NCBI RefSeq assembly: GCF_007474545.1
Contig: NZ_VKOG01000006.1
Location: forward strand, 1 to 64,000
Length of the DNA stretch: 64,000 nucleotides
Origin: Chryseobacterium binzhouense
GTDB taxonomy: Bacteria > Bacteroidota > Bacteroidia > Flavobacteriales > Weeksellaceae
Reading direction: 5' to 3'
The stretch's first letter is position 1, and each line of letters starts with the position of its first letter. Of the stretch, positions 18,399 through 27,809 are shown piece after piece. A program made the translations under genes and the position numbers. The notes beneath the pieces are model-generated. The model made no database searches. It was not told the DNA's origin and saw nothing but the letters and a program-made list of their open reading frames with translations.

Positions 18399-20876
18399 TT
18401 ATTTGGGATCTAAAGCTTTCTCTATGCGGAAAACCAAATCTTCATAATGATATTTATTTACTAAATCACCTGAAGATGCTTTAGCCGAAAGATCTTTCTT
18501 AATGGTATTTAAATTTCCTCTCACAATAGAAGAAACATCAGATTTATCCATATTTTTCAAATCCGAATATTTCAGAAGGTGTTCCACATAATTTCTCTGA
18601 AGATTTCTTCCGTAAATATCCACATTATCTTTTTTGATGATTGAATTATTCAGATCGGAGAAAAGATCCATCAGTGAATATGCTTTTTCATCAATTGCCG
18701 ATGTCTGATAAAGACTTTGAAGTACCATCGGACTCAAAATCCTTCCGAAAACACCATTTTGAATTTCTTCAACCGTTTTTACAGGAGTTTTACCTGTTTT
18801 TTCGAAAATATCATTTTTAATGAGCCACTGAGGAGTGGTAAATATATTTTCAGATAAAAATCTCATGGCTTCCTGCTGGTCTTTTTTGGCGACTACTTCA
18901 TATACACTTCCGGACTGCTCTACAGTTTTAGGCGTTTCCATCTGTCCGCCGATATATTTTGAAACATGACCTAAATATCTTCTGAACTGCGTCGTTACCT
19001 GGTCGTACATCATGCCCAGATTCTCATAATCCTCATTAGGAGTTTTTGTCCAGTCATTCAGGTTATCAACAATTCTTTTCAGATTTTTAATTCCGTATGT
19101 ACTTGCAATCATGGCATTATCTCCTACCTGTTCGCTTTGTGATCTGGGGTCTAAAGGATTAGTTTCGGTTCCAAACCATAATCTTTCGTTTTTAAGATTT
19201 TTCATCACCCACTGGTTCAAAAACTCTTTTTCAGCATCAGGAGTTTTAAACTGATTGAATCTCTTATAACCCCACTCAATTGCCCAGTCGTCATAATCAC
19301 CAATTCTTGGAAAAATTCCGGAATCACCAATTTTGTCTTCCGGTTGCGCCACATAATTGAATCTTGCATAATCCATAATTGACGGCGTATGTCCGTTTTT
19401 TTCAAGCCACTTTCTATCTCGCAGTTTCTCTACCGGAACTGTAGAGCTGGAACCGTAATTATGCCTTAAACCTAAAGTATGTCCTACTTCATGTGAAGAT
19501 ACAAAACGAATAAGCTCACCCATCAGTTTTTCATCAAACTCCATTTTTCTGGCTCTCGGATCATTTGGTGACGCCTGCACAAAATACCAGTTCCTCAAAA
19601 GCATCATCACATTGTGATACCAATTGATATGACTTTCCAAAATCTCCCCCGTTCTAGGATCAGATATTGAAGGTCCTGAAGCATTCGGAACATCCGAAGG
19701 TTTATAAACAATAGCCGAAAACCGTGCATCTTCGAGACTCCATTCCGGATCTGTTTTCGGATCTGGAATTTTCGCATAAATGGCATTTTTGAAACCTGCT
19801 TTTTCAAAAGCCTTTTGCCAGTCGTTCACACCCTGAACCAAGTAAGGAACCCATTTTTTAGGAGTTGCAGGATCAATATAAAAAACAATAGGTTTAGCCG
19901 GTTCTACCAATTCGCCTTTATTGTATTTTTCAACATCCTGAGGTTTTGGTTCCAGTCTCCATCTTTTGATCAGGGAAATTTTCTTCACACCTTGAGGATC
20001 CAAATCAAAGTCTGTGTAGCCAACTGTGAAATAACCAACTCTGGGATCAAAATATCTTGCCTGCATTTTCTTTTCAGGTAAAAGCACAAAAGAAGAATTG
20101 ATTTCTACGGTGTAATTTCCGCTCACTTTAGGAGCAGGTCTTCCTGGAACAGCCGGAGTTGAGGGCGTGCCTAAAGTTCTCGCAAAAGTTTTGGTAGTAT
20201 TGATTTCTACGTTCGTAGGAAAAGACTTTACAAAATTAATGAATGACATATCTTTCTGAAAAGCACCAATTCTATAGTTGTCTTTTGTGTAAACAGAAAA
20301 AGAAGTCAGTTCGTTATCGGAGTTCAATACATCTGTCACATCAATTACCGAAGAATTTTTGTTGATTCCGTAAGCTTTTACATCAAATGATTTTATAATC
20401 GACTGCACATTGTTTCTTGTCACCGAGCTGTACATATCTGAAGTAGAATCTTTAGCATAATCGACAAAAGAAATTGAACGCAGTAAGATTTTATCTTTCG
20501 GACCTTTTTCAAAAGCAATTACCTGTTGACCAATCTGGTCTCCTGCATAGCCAGAAGTACCGGAACGCATTCCTGCAGCTGCTTTTGTAAGTCTTGTTAC
20601 CAACAGAAATTCTTTTTTCAGAATAGCATCGGGAATTTCAAAATAATATTTATCATCCACTTTGTGTACTGTAAAAACTCCCTGATCCGAAACTGCTTTA
20701 TCAGTAATAATCTCCTTGAACGCTTTTACAGGGCTTTTCTTTTTGTCTTTATCATCCTTTTTTGCTTTAATTGTATCGTTTTTTACCGCAGCAGAATCTT
20801 TAGTTTGTGAAAAAGCATTTTGCTGGCAAAATAACAAAAAAGCAAAAAGGAAAACAGTCTTACAGAATTGGGTCAT
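18399..20876 (-). CDS. Zinc-dependent metalloprotease (DUF5117/DUF5118 type)
   Basis: This 825-residue exported zincin has a signal peptide (residues 1-23, ending NAFS-Q) and a Lys/Asp-rich linker. A large DUF5117-like region carries RYFDPRVGYFTVGYTDF, followed by the catalytic motif HEVGHTLGLRH (H462, E463, H466, H472) and NYGSSSTVP. SIMDYARFNYVAQPED supplies the Met-turn. The C-terminal 300 residues are helical. The family is common in Bacteroidetes and its natural substrates are unknown. It lies between rlmD and the DUF6452/6048 pair on the same strand with short gaps (36 and 34 bases), so read-through from rlmD is likely. Confidence 0.9.
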   Translation of the reverse strand: MTQFCKTVFLFAFLLFCQQNAFSQTKDSAAVKNDTIKAKKDDKDKKKSPVKAFKEIITDKAVSDQGVFTVHKVDDKYYFEIPDAILKKEFLLVTRLTKAAAGMRSGTSGYAGDQIGQQVIAFEKGPKDKILLRSISFVDYAKDSTSDMYSSVTRNNVQSIIKSFDVKAYGINKNSSVIDVTDVLNSDNELTSFSVYTKDNYRIGAFQKDMSFINFVKSFPTNVEINTTKTFARTLGTPSTPAVPGRPAPKVSGNYTVEINSSFVLLPEKKMQARYFDPRVGYFTVGYTDFDLDPQGVKKISLIKRWRLEPKPQDVEKYNKGELVEPAKPIVFYIDPATPKKWVPYLVQGVNDWQKAFEKAGFKNAIYAKIPDPKTDPEWSLEDARFSAIVYKPSDVPNASGPSISDPRTGEILESHINWYHNVMMLLRNWYFVQASPNDPRARKMEFDEKLMGELIRFVSSHEVGHTLGLRHNYGSSSTVPVEKLRDRKWLEKNGHTPSIMDYARFNYVAQPEDKIGDSGIFPRIGDYDDWAIEWGYKRFNQFKTPDAEKEFLNQWVMKNLKNERLWFGTETNPLDPRSQSEQVGDNAMIASTYGIKNLKRIVDNLNDWTKTPNEDYENLGMMYDQVTTQFRRYLGHVSKYIGGQMETPKTVEQSGSVYEVVAKKDQQEAMRFLSENIFTTPQWLIKNDIFEKTGKTPVKTVEEIQNGVFGRILSPMVLQSLYQTSAIDEKAYSLMDLFSDLNNSIIKKDNVDIYGRNLQRNYVEHLLKYSDLKNMDKSDVSSIVRGNLNTIKKDLSAKASSGDLVNKYHYEDLVFRIEKALDPK

Positions 20877-20912
20877 ATATGTGATATTTGGAATTAAACA
20901 AATGTAATTAAA

Positions 20913-22322
20913 TTATTTCTTTATCAGCAACGCAATATTTTCTACGTGATGTGTCTGAGGAAACATATCAACAGGAAGGATTTTAACCAACGTATACTGC
21001 TCTTTCATCAGAGCTAAATCTCTTGCCTGAGTTGCTGAATTACAGCTTACGTACACAATTTTTTCCGGAGCCAGCTTTAAAATCTGCTCTACTACCTTCT
21101 GGTGCATTCCGTCTCTTGGCGGATCTGTAATCAAAACATCCGCTTTAGGATGATTTGCCAAAAACTCTTCGGTGAAAACATCTTTCATATCTCCACAATA
21201 GAATGTTGTATTGGTAAGTCCGTTTAACTGTGCGTGTTCTGTTGCTGCATTGATGGCTTCCTGCACAGATTCGATACCGATCACCTGCTTGGCGTTTCTT
21301 GCAACATATTGTGCGATTGTACCTGTTCCTGTGTATAGATCATATACTACTTCATCCCCTTTCAGGTCAGCAAACTCAAGTGTTTTCCTGTATAGTTCCA
21401 AAGCCTGTTTATAATTGGTCTGAAAAAAAGATTTAGGTCCGATTTTAAATTTCAAACCATCCATTTCTTCCATTAAAAAGCCTTCACCAAAATAAATATT
21501 GATGTTTAAATCATAGATTGAGTCATTCTGCTTCGGATTGATGGCATATACTAATGTTTTAATCTGCGGAAATTTTTCAAGCAGATAAGCGAAAAGCTTT
21601 TCCCTGTTTTCTTTTTCCTCTCTGTACAGCTGAAAAAGAACCATCCACTCTCCTTTTGAGTTTTGCCTCATCATTAAAGTTCTCAGAAAACCCTCCTGAT
21701 TTTTTACATCAAAGAAATCTAATCCTTCATTAACAGCATATTCTTTCACAGCCAAACGGATAGCGTTGGAAGGATCTTCCTGCAGAAAACATTCTTTTAG
21801 ATCTAAAATTTTGCTCCACATTCCGGGAATATGAAAACCAAGCGCATCACGGTTTCCAAAATTTTCTTCAGAACTGATTTCGTATTGGGTAAGCCAGCGT
21901 GAATTAGAAAATGAAAACTCCATTTTATTCCGATAGAAATACTGCTGTTCTGAACCTAAAATCGGCAAAGTATCAAAATTATCGATTCCGCCAATTCTTT
22001 TAATATTGTTATAAACTTCTTCCTGCTTAAAATCAAGCTGTTTTTCATAGCTCATGTTCTGCCATTTGCAGCCACCGCAAGTCCCAAAATGAATACATTT
22101 AGGCTCAGCTCTGTAAGGTGATCTTTGGATAACCTCCAAAGCTTCTCCTTCAAAATATTTTGATTTTGCCTTTTTTACTCTTACATTCACAATGTCTCCC
22201 GGAATTGCTCCGGAAACCATTACTGTTTTGCCTTCTTCAGTTCTTCCAATGGCAATTCCTTTTGCACCTGCAGAAACTAATTGTATATTTTCAAGAATGA
22301 TATTCTTTTTATTTCTTTTCAT
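20913..22322 (-). CDS. rlmD: 23S rRNA (uracil-1939-C5)-methyltransferase RlmD
   Basis: This 469-residue SAM-dependent RNA m5U methyltransferase has an N-terminal TRAM domain (about 1-65), then the 4Fe-4S cysteines CIHFGTCGGC with the fourth Cys in DLKECF. The SAM site is DLYTGTGTIAQ, and the motif TDPPRDG precedes the catalytic Cys in VYVSCNSATQARDL. All key residues are present. The RlmD versus RlmCD assignment cannot be settled by sequence alone, but the Fe-S form and length fit RlmD. A minus-strand TACTTTTG -7 box lies at 22395-22402. Confidence 0.93.
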   Translation of the reverse strand: MKRNKKNIILENIQLVSAGAKGIAIGRTEEGKTVMVSGAIPGDIVNVRVKKAKSKYFEGEALEVIQRSPYRAEPKCIHFGTCGGCKWQNMSYEKQLDFKQEEVYNNIKRIGGIDNFDTLPILGSEQQYFYRNKMEFSFSNSRWLTQYEISSEENFGNRDALGFHIPGMWSKILDLKECFLQEDPSNAIRLAVKEYAVNEGLDFFDVKNQEGFLRTLMMRQNSKGEWMVLFQLYREEKENREKLFAYLLEKFPQIKTLVYAINPKQNDSIYDLNINIYFGEGFLMEEMDGLKFKIGPKSFFQTNYKQALELYRKTLEFADLKGDEVVYDLYTGTGTIAQYVARNAKQVIGIESVQEAINAATEHAQLNGLTNTTFYCGDMKDVFTEEFLANHPKADVLITDPPRDGMHQKVVEQILKLAPEKIVYVSCNSATQARDLALMKEQYTLVKILPVDMFPQTHHVENIALLIKK

Positions 22323-22394
22323 TGATGATATCAGGTTATAACCTACTTTAAAAAATTAATTTTTAAAAACTAAAAGCCAGTTTTTTACTGACTG

Positions 22395-22402
22395 CAAAAG
22401 TA
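22395..22402 (-). promoter_or_regulatory. Probable rlmD -7 element
   Basis: Minus-strand TACTTTTG, a perfect TAnnTTTG, giving a leader of about 65 bases before rlmD. The -33 element is weak. Confidence 0.4.
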
Positions 22403-22407
22403 CAATA

Positions 22408-22435
22408 AAAAAAACCTTATCCGAAGACAAGGTTT
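22408..22435 (-). terminator. UUCG-capped terminator
   Basis: Arms 22412-22421 and 22426-22435 form a stem capped by UUCG on the minus strand, then eight T. It terminates the TlpA-like lipoprotein gene. Confidence 0.85.
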
Positions 22436-22456
22436 TTGTTTATACTATTTTAATAA

Positions 22457-23992
22457 TTATTTTGTCTGAGGTGCTTTTGGGGCTTCTTCTGTTTGCGGAG
22501 CCTGCTGAAAAGCCGATGGATCAAGCTGAAGTTGTGCCTGTGGTTCTACTTTCGGAGCAGAAAGACCTGTTTGTTTATCCAAAATAGTTACCAGTTCAGG
22601 ATCACCAAGATTTACAAATGGTCTGCTTGCAATTTTACCGTTTTTATCAACAATAATAAAGTTTGGTAGTTTAAATCCATAAATCCCGTACTTTTTAGCA
22701 ATATCAGAGTTCAAACCTCCTTCTCCATATACATTAGTTCCCGGAATTCCTTTCAGCATTGCATTGCTTGTTTTTACAAACTGCTCTTTTGTGTCATCAA
22801 GGTTCACATATACAAAGTTCATTTTTGATTTATAAAAATCTGCTACTTCTTTTAGCACAGGAACTGTACCTTCCGCAATGTAAGGATTCCATGATGCATA
22901 AAAAACCAACATATAAGGTTTCCCTTTATTTTCATTCAGCTTATAAGATTTGCCATCCTGTTTTACCAATGATGCTTCAGGAGCATCATCCCCAACTTTA
23001 AATCCGTTGATCGTAAACTGCATCTTTTTAAGGTCGGACTTTATGGTTGAATCTTTAATTTCCTCTTCGATAATTTTTTTGATCTTATCTGTTGTTTTAG
23101 CCGGAGTTTGTGGGTGAATATCAGACTGAGCAATTACATAAGCCAATAAATAATCTTTCTCTGTCTGAGAAACCTCTTTTTTATTTTTTAAAAACTGGCT
23201 GAATAATTCTGAAGTGGTAATATCTGTTTTACCCTGTGATTTAGACTGCGCAAATTTCTGGAAATCGCTGCTCATTTTTGTTAATAGATACTGTCTGTAA
23301 AAAGGACTTATTTTTACCATCGCATCTTTATTTTCCTGAAGCTTATTTTCATAATCTGTAAAAGCTTTTCCCATTTTGAAAGAAGGATTTCCTGAAGTCT
23401 GCTTTTTACTCATTTCATAATTGACCATCAAATTAAGAATTGCAACTTTAGCATCTGTTTTTTTCCACTCTATCACTTCTTTTCCTGGATTGAATTTTTT
23501 TACATTTTCATCAATATTTTTATTAATGTCTGCTTCAATTTTCTGCATTCCTTTTACAAACTTTGCTTCATCTCCGGAAATAAGCTCCTGAATATTTAAG
23601 GTTTGTCCATAACTCGTAAGGAATTTCTGACTCGCCTGGAAGAAGTCATTATCATTTTTGGCATCGCCGGTTACTACATATTCATTAGGGAAAGTCATTG
23701 CAGAACCGGAAATGTTTACCTTCTGACCACCTTTCAGGAAAATAAGATTTTGCTTTCCAGCGTAGTTTATAACATACATTCCGTTTTTAGGAGCTTCAAA
23801 TTCACCTGCAAAATTACCGTCTTTATCAAGACTCATATTTATAAGAGGCAAAGTAGCTACTCCTGAAGCTTCCACAAATTCTATTCTTTCCAGCGGAGAG
23901 CTTCCTGCAATTTTTCCTTTAACTTCAACTTTTTTTGAACAAGACATTACAAATAGTGCAATGGCAAACAACAAAAGATATTTTTTAATCAT
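22457..23992 (-). CDS. TlpA-like thioredoxin-fold lipoprotein lacking the CXXC active site
   Basis: The protein has about 511 residues. The ATG at 23992 starts a lipoprotein signal (MIKKYLLLFAIALFVMSC). A start at 24037 would put 15 polar residues before it. The DUF4369-like N-terminal region (GKIAGSSPLERIEF) is followed by a long helical middle and a C-terminal AhpC/TlpA thioredoxin fold (KVGDDAPEASLVKQDG, then VFYASWNPYIAEG). Where thiol-disulfide TlpA proteins have WCxxC, this one has WNPYI, and there is no Cys in the fold. It is therefore probably structural or a binding protein rather than a redox enzyme. The tail is Gln/Pro/Ala-rich. A -7 box (minus TATTTTTG) lies at 24057-24064. Confidence 0.85.
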   Translation of the reverse strand: MIKKYLLLFAIALFVMSCSKKVEVKGKIAGSSPLERIEFVEASGVATLPLINMSLDKDGNFAGEFEAPKNGMYVINYAGKQNLIFLKGGQKVNISGSAMTFPNEYVVTGDAKNDNDFFQASQKFLTSYGQTLNIQELISGDEAKFVKGMQKIEADINKNIDENVKKFNPGKEVIEWKKTDAKVAILNLMVNYEMSKKQTSGNPSFKMGKAFTDYENKLQENKDAMVKISPFYRQYLLTKMSSDFQKFAQSKSQGKTDITTSELFSQFLKNKKEVSQTEKDYLLAYVIAQSDIHPQTPAKTTDKIKKIIEEEIKDSTIKSDLKKMQFTINGFKVGDDAPEASLVKQDGKSYKLNENKGKPYMLVFYASWNPYIAEGTVPVLKEVADFYKSKMNFVYVNLDDTKEQFVKTSNAMLKGIPGTNVYGEGGLNSDIAKKYGIYGFKLPNFIIVDKNGKIASRPFVNLGDPELVTILDKQTGLSAPKVEPQAQLQLDPSAFQQAPQTEEAPKAPQTK

Positions 23993-24119
23993 TATTGTAT
24001 TAATATTTTTTTTGAATAACTGAATCTTCGATTTCATTTTAATTTAAATAATTTAGCAAAAATAGGTTTTTATACTGTATTAAAGATAAAACAAGGTCTG
24101 ATTTTATGAAAGATTAACT

Positions 24120-24153
24120 AAAAAATCGTCTCCAGCTTGTGAAGACGATTTTT
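24120..24153 (-). terminator. Terminator of the sdhCAB operon
   Basis: AAAAATCGTCT (24121-24131) pairs perfectly with AGACGATTTTT (24143-24153), giving a T-run on either strand. Confidence 0.9.
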
Positions 24154-24162
24154 TATAAAATT

Positions 24163-24187
24163 TTGTCAAAGATTTGAACTTTGACAA
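24163..24187. repeat. Short palindromic repeat
   Basis: TTGTCAAAG (24163-24171) and CTTTGACAA (24179-24187) are exact inverse copies around a 7-base loop, between sdhB and its terminator. A related half (TTGTCAAAGG) lies in the aspS leader near 35210. Confidence 0.5.
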
Positions 24188-24193
24188 GTGGTT

Positions 24194-24961
24194 TTATCCT
24201 CGGTCAACAAAAGCTGACATATATTCTCTATTCATTCTTGCAATGTTCTCCAAAGAAATTCCTTTAGGACATTCAACCTCGCAAGCTCCGGTGTTAGAGC
24301 AGTTTCCGAAACCTTCATCATCCATTGCTTTTACCATATTCAAAACTCTGCGTTTTGCTTCTACTCTACCTTGTGGCAACAATGCATACTGAGAAACTTT
24401 AGCTCCCACAAATAACATTGCTGAACCATTTTTACAAGAAGCCACACAAGCTCCGCAAGCGATACAAGCTGCAGCATCCATAGCTTTGTCTGCATCTTCT
24501 TTCGGAACCGGGATTGCATTGGCATCCAAAGTATTTCCTGATGTATTTACCGAGATAAATCCACCCGCTGCCATTACTCTGTCAAACGCACTTCTGTCAA
24601 CAATTAAATCTTTAATTACAGGAAATGCTGCACTTCTCCAAGGTTCAATAACAATCGTTTCACCGTCTTTGAACATTCTCATGTGCAACTGACAAGTGGT
24701 AATTCCCGTATCCGGACCGTGTGCTCTACCGTTGATGTAAAGAGAACACATTCCGCAGATTCCTTCACGACAGTCGTGATCGAAAGCGATGGGCTCTTTA
24801 CCTTCGTTGATTAAATTCTCATTAAGGATATCCAACATCTCCAAAAATGAAGAATCTGTAGAAACATCCGATATTTTATAAGTCTCAAACTGACCTTTAG
24901 ATTTATTATTTTTTTGTCTCCAAATTTTCAGTGTAAGATGTAATCCTTTTTTTGCACTCAT
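24194..24961 (-). CDS. sdhB: Succinate dehydrogenase/fumarate reductase iron-sulfur subunit
   Basis: SdhB carries electrons from the FAD subunit to the membrane quinone site. The 255 residues show the 2Fe-2S motif CREGICGMC plus a later Cys in TTCQLH, the [12 protein letters not shown] cluster motif and [14 protein letters not shown]. All cluster ligands appear present. It is the last gene of sdhC-sdhA-sdhB, 24 bases after sdhA, on the cytoplasmic face of the inner membrane. The gene order and B-type anchor imply menaquinone as partner. Confidence 0.96.
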   Translation of the reverse strand: MSAKKGLHLTLKIWRQKNNKSKGQFETYKISDVSTDSSFLEMLDILNENLINEGKEPIAFDHDCREGICGMCSLYINGRAHGPDTGITTCQLHMRMFKDGETIVIEPWRSAAFPVIKDLIVDRSAFDRVMAAGGFISVNTSGNTLDANAIPVPKEDADKAMDAAACIACGACVASCKNGSAMLFVGAKVSQYALLPQGRVEAKRRVLNMVKAMDDEGFGNCSNTGACEVECPKGISLENIARMNREYMSAFVDRG

Positions 24962-24985
24962 AATGATATATTTATAGGTTGGAGA

Positions 24986-26998
24986 TTATTTGTAGCTTCT
25001 TGTTTTAACTTCGATGTTTTCATAAACCAGATCTTCTTTATGAAGCACTTCCTGATTGATGTCTCCACCCTTATATTCCCAAGCTCCTACGTATTTGAAA
25101 TTTAAATCATCTCTTTCTGCTTCTCCTTCCGGAGTTGAGTGATCTTCACGGAAGTGACCTCCGCAAGACTCATTTCTGTGCAGTGCATCAATTGCCATCA
25201 GTTGTCCTAACTCTAAGAAGTCGGCAACTCTGAAAGCTTTCTCAAGCTCTGTATTCATTCCGTTATTGTCTCCCGGAACTTTTACGTTTTTCCAGAAATC
25301 GTTTCTTACTTCTTCAATTTCTTTGATCGCCTCACGCAGACCTTCAGGAGTTCTTCCCATTCCTACTTTATTCCACATAATGTTTCCTAACTTTTTGTGG
25401 AAATAGTCTACTGAATGCGTTCCTTTATTATTTAAGAAGAAATCAATTTTTTCTTTAATTTCTTTTTCAGACTGTTCAAAATCCGAAGAATTGGTTGAAA
25501 TCTGTCCCGTTCTGATATCCGCAGAAAGATAATCTGCAATCGTGTAAGGAAGCACAAAATATCCATCAGCCAAACCTTGCATCAAGGCAGAAGCACCCAG
25601 TCTGTTGGCTCCGTGATCTGAGAAATTTGCTTCACCGATAACGAAACATCCCGGAATTGTAGACTGTAAATTGTAATCTACCCAAACACCACCCATAGTA
25701 TAGTGAACCGCAGGATAAATTTTCATTGGAGTTTTGTAAGGATCGTCTGCTGTAATTTTTTCGTACATGACGAATAAGTTTCCGTATTTCTCCTCTACCC
25801 AGCTTTTTCCTAAATCATAAATCTGCTGATCTGTAGGATTATTGATATGCTTCTCAATAGCAGCTTCTCTACCTTTTTTCATGATCTCCGTAGAGAAATC
25901 AAGGTAAACACCTTCCTGAGTATCGTTATTTTCAATTCCATATCCGGCATCACATCTTTCTTTAGCTGCTCTTGAAGCAACGTCACGAGGTACAAGGTTA
26001 CCAAATGCTGGATATCTTCTTTCCAGATAATAATCTCTGTCTTCTTCCTTAATATTTTCAGGTCTTAGTTTCCCTTCTCTGATAGCCTGTGCATCCTCAA
26101 TCTTTTTAGGAACCCAGATTCTTCCGGAATTTCTTAAAGATTCAGACATTAAAGTAAGTTTAGACTGCTGAGTCCCGTGAACCGGAATACATGTCGGGTG
26201 AATCTGAACATAACAAGGATTTGCAAAATACGCTCCTTTTTTGTGAATTTTCCATGCTGCAGAAACATTGGAACCCATTGCATTAGTAGAAAGGAAATAT
26301 ACGTTCCCATAACCTCCTGAAGCAATAACCACTGCATGTGCAGAATGTCTTTCGATTTCACCTGTTACCAGATTTCTTGCAATAATTCCTCTTGCTTTTC
26401 CGTCTACGATAACAAGATCCATCATTTCATGACGGTTGTACATTTTAATTCTGCCTTTACCGATTTGTCGGCTCATTGCAGAATAGGCTCCTAACAATAG
26501 CTGTTGACCCGTTTGTCCTTTTGCGTAGAATGTTCTTTTTACCTGAACCCCACCAAATGAACGGTTATCTAACTGACCTCCGTACTCACGCCCAAAAGGT
26601 ACACCCTGAGCAACGCACTGGTCGATAATATTTGCAGAAACTTCAGCTAATCTGTAAACGTTTGCCTCTCTTGCTCTGTAGTCACCGCCTTTGATGGTGT
26701 CATAGAACAATCTGTAAGTAGAGTCACCGTCTCCCTGATAATTTTTAGCTGCATTAATACCTCCCTGAGCTGCGATAGAATGCGCTCTTCTTGGAGAATC
26801 CTGATAACAGAAAGCCTTAACATTATATCCCTGCTCTGCCAAAGTTGCAGCAGCAGAACCACCTGCCAAACCTGTACCAACAACAATAATATCAATCTTA
26901 TCTCTGTTGTTTGGTGCAACGAGGTTCATATGGTCTTTATGATTTTTCCATTTATCCTTTAGAGGACCTGCTGGAATTTTTGAATCTAATTTACTCAT
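24986..26998 (-). CDS. sdhA: Succinate dehydrogenase/fumarate reductase flavoprotein subunit
   Basis: This 670-residue FAD subunit oxidises succinate to fumarate. The dinucleotide fold is [21 protein letters not shown]. The covalent-FAD His region is [13 protein letters not shown], and active-site segments [20 protein letters not shown] and [14 protein letters not shown] follow. The extended length matches the Bacteroidetes/Bacillus B-type enzymes. It lies 15 bases after sdhC and is co-transcribed with it. Confidence 0.97.
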   Translation of the reverse strand: MSKLDSKIPAGPLKDKWKNHKDHMNLVAPNNRDKIDIIVVGTGLAGGSAAATLAEQGYNVKAFCYQDSPRRAHSIAAQGGINAAKNYQGDGDSTYRLFYDTIKGGDYRAREANVYRLAEVSANIIDQCVAQGVPFGREYGGQLDNRSFGGVQVKRTFYAKGQTGQQLLLGAYSAMSRQIGKGRIKMYNRHEMMDLVIVDGKARGIIARNLVTGEIERHSAHAVVIASGGYGNVYFLSTNAMGSNVSAAWKIHKKGAYFANPCYVQIHPTCIPVHGTQQSKLTLMSESLRNSGRIWVPKKIEDAQAIREGKLRPENIKEEDRDYYLERRYPAFGNLVPRDVASRAAKERCDAGYGIENNDTQEGVYLDFSTEIMKKGREAAIEKHINNPTDQQIYDLGKSWVEEKYGNLFVMYEKITADDPYKTPMKIYPAVHYTMGGVWVDYNLQSTIPGCFVIGEANFSDHGANRLGASALMQGLADGYFVLPYTIADYLSADIRTGQISTNSSDFEQSEKEIKEKIDFFLNNKGTHSVDYFHKKLGNIMWNKVGMGRTPEGLREAIKEIEEVRNDFWKNVKVPGDNNGMNTELEKAFRVADFLELGQLMAIDALHRNESCGGHFREDHSTPEGEAERDDLNFKYVGAWEYKGGDINQEVLHKEDLVYENIEVKTRSYK

Positions 26999-27013
26999 AT
27001 TAGTATAGTGATA

Positions 27014-27676
27014 TTATTGAGTTACGTAATGAAAAATTGCAATAAAGATAAAACCTAGAGGAATCAGAATAGAATACCAGTTCCCAAAAGCTTTAATTAT
27101 CGGAGTATATTTCGGATGTCTTGCTCCTATCGATTGAAAAGAAGACTGGAAACCGTGAGCCAAATGCAATCCCAATAAAATAAACGAAATTACATATAGT
27201 ACTACTCTCCAAAGATCTGCAAATTTAGCGTGCAAATCTCCCCAAAAGCGTGTCTCCTCTACAGGCAATCCGTCTATGTATTTATAATTCATCTCATGTA
27301 CCCAGAAATCGTACATGTGTAGAAAAATAAAAGCTAAAATTACAGCTCCTGAAATCAGCATGTTTCTTGACATCCACGTAGAGTTTGCCGATCCGTTGTT
27401 TACGTTATAACCTACAGGACGTGCTTTATTATTTTTTATTTCCAGCACAAATCCCATTACAAAATGGAATATCACAGCAAACATTAAAACAGGCTGCATT
27501 AAGAACTGAATCAGAGGATTATACCCCATAAACTGAGAAGCATTATTGTAAGCATCTTGTCCGAAAACCGATAATAGATTTACAGAAAGGTGCATCACTA
27601 GAAATATTAGCAAAAACATTGCTGACAATGCCATTGCATATTTTCTACCAATTGTAGAACTTGTTAAACCTGCCAT
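27014..27676 (-). CDS. sdhC: Succinate dehydrogenase cytochrome b subunit
   Basis: This membrane anchor of about 220 residues has five predicted helices, as in single-subunit di-heme (B-type) succinate:menaquinone reductases. It opens MAGLTSSTIGRKYAMALSA, and conserved His residues suited to heme ligation occur in FLVMHLSVN, IFHFVMG, FLHMYDF and GLHLAHGFQ. I chose the ATG at 27676. An upstream ATG at 27703 would fall inside the -7 box. First gene of the operon. Confidence 0.93.
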   Translation of the reverse strand: MAGLTSSTIGRKYAMALSAMFLLIFLVMHLSVNLLSVFGQDAYNNASQFMGYNPLIQFLMQPVLMFAVIFHFVMGFVLEIKNNKARPVGYNVNNGSANSTWMSRNMLISGAVILAFIFLHMYDFWVHEMNYKYIDGLPVEETRFWGDLHAKFADLWRVVLYVISFILLGLHLAHGFQSSFQSIGARHPKYTPIIKAFGNWYSILIPLGFIFIAIFHYVTQ

Positions 27677-27700
27677 ATTAAGTTTAAATTTGATTTTCCA

Positions 27701-27708
27701 CAAAATTA
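27701..27708 (-). promoter_or_regulatory. sdhCAB -7 element
   Basis: Minus-strand TAATTTTG, a perfect TAnnTTTG, with TTG 16 bases further upstream (27725-27727). It predicts a leader of about 20 bases and decides the sdhC start at 27676. Confidence 0.55.
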
Positions 27709-27809
27709 GGAAATGTTAACAATACAAGAAACTGAGAAATCTCACTATTAGATAGTTTGTAATCTTTCTAAATAAGAACAAAAAAAGAACTCTTGAGAAA
27801 GCAGATCTA

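Noticed and set aside
27779-27800. Terminator after the comEC-like gene
   Set aside because: A T-run is present on the minus strand, but the preceding stem is only three base pairs.
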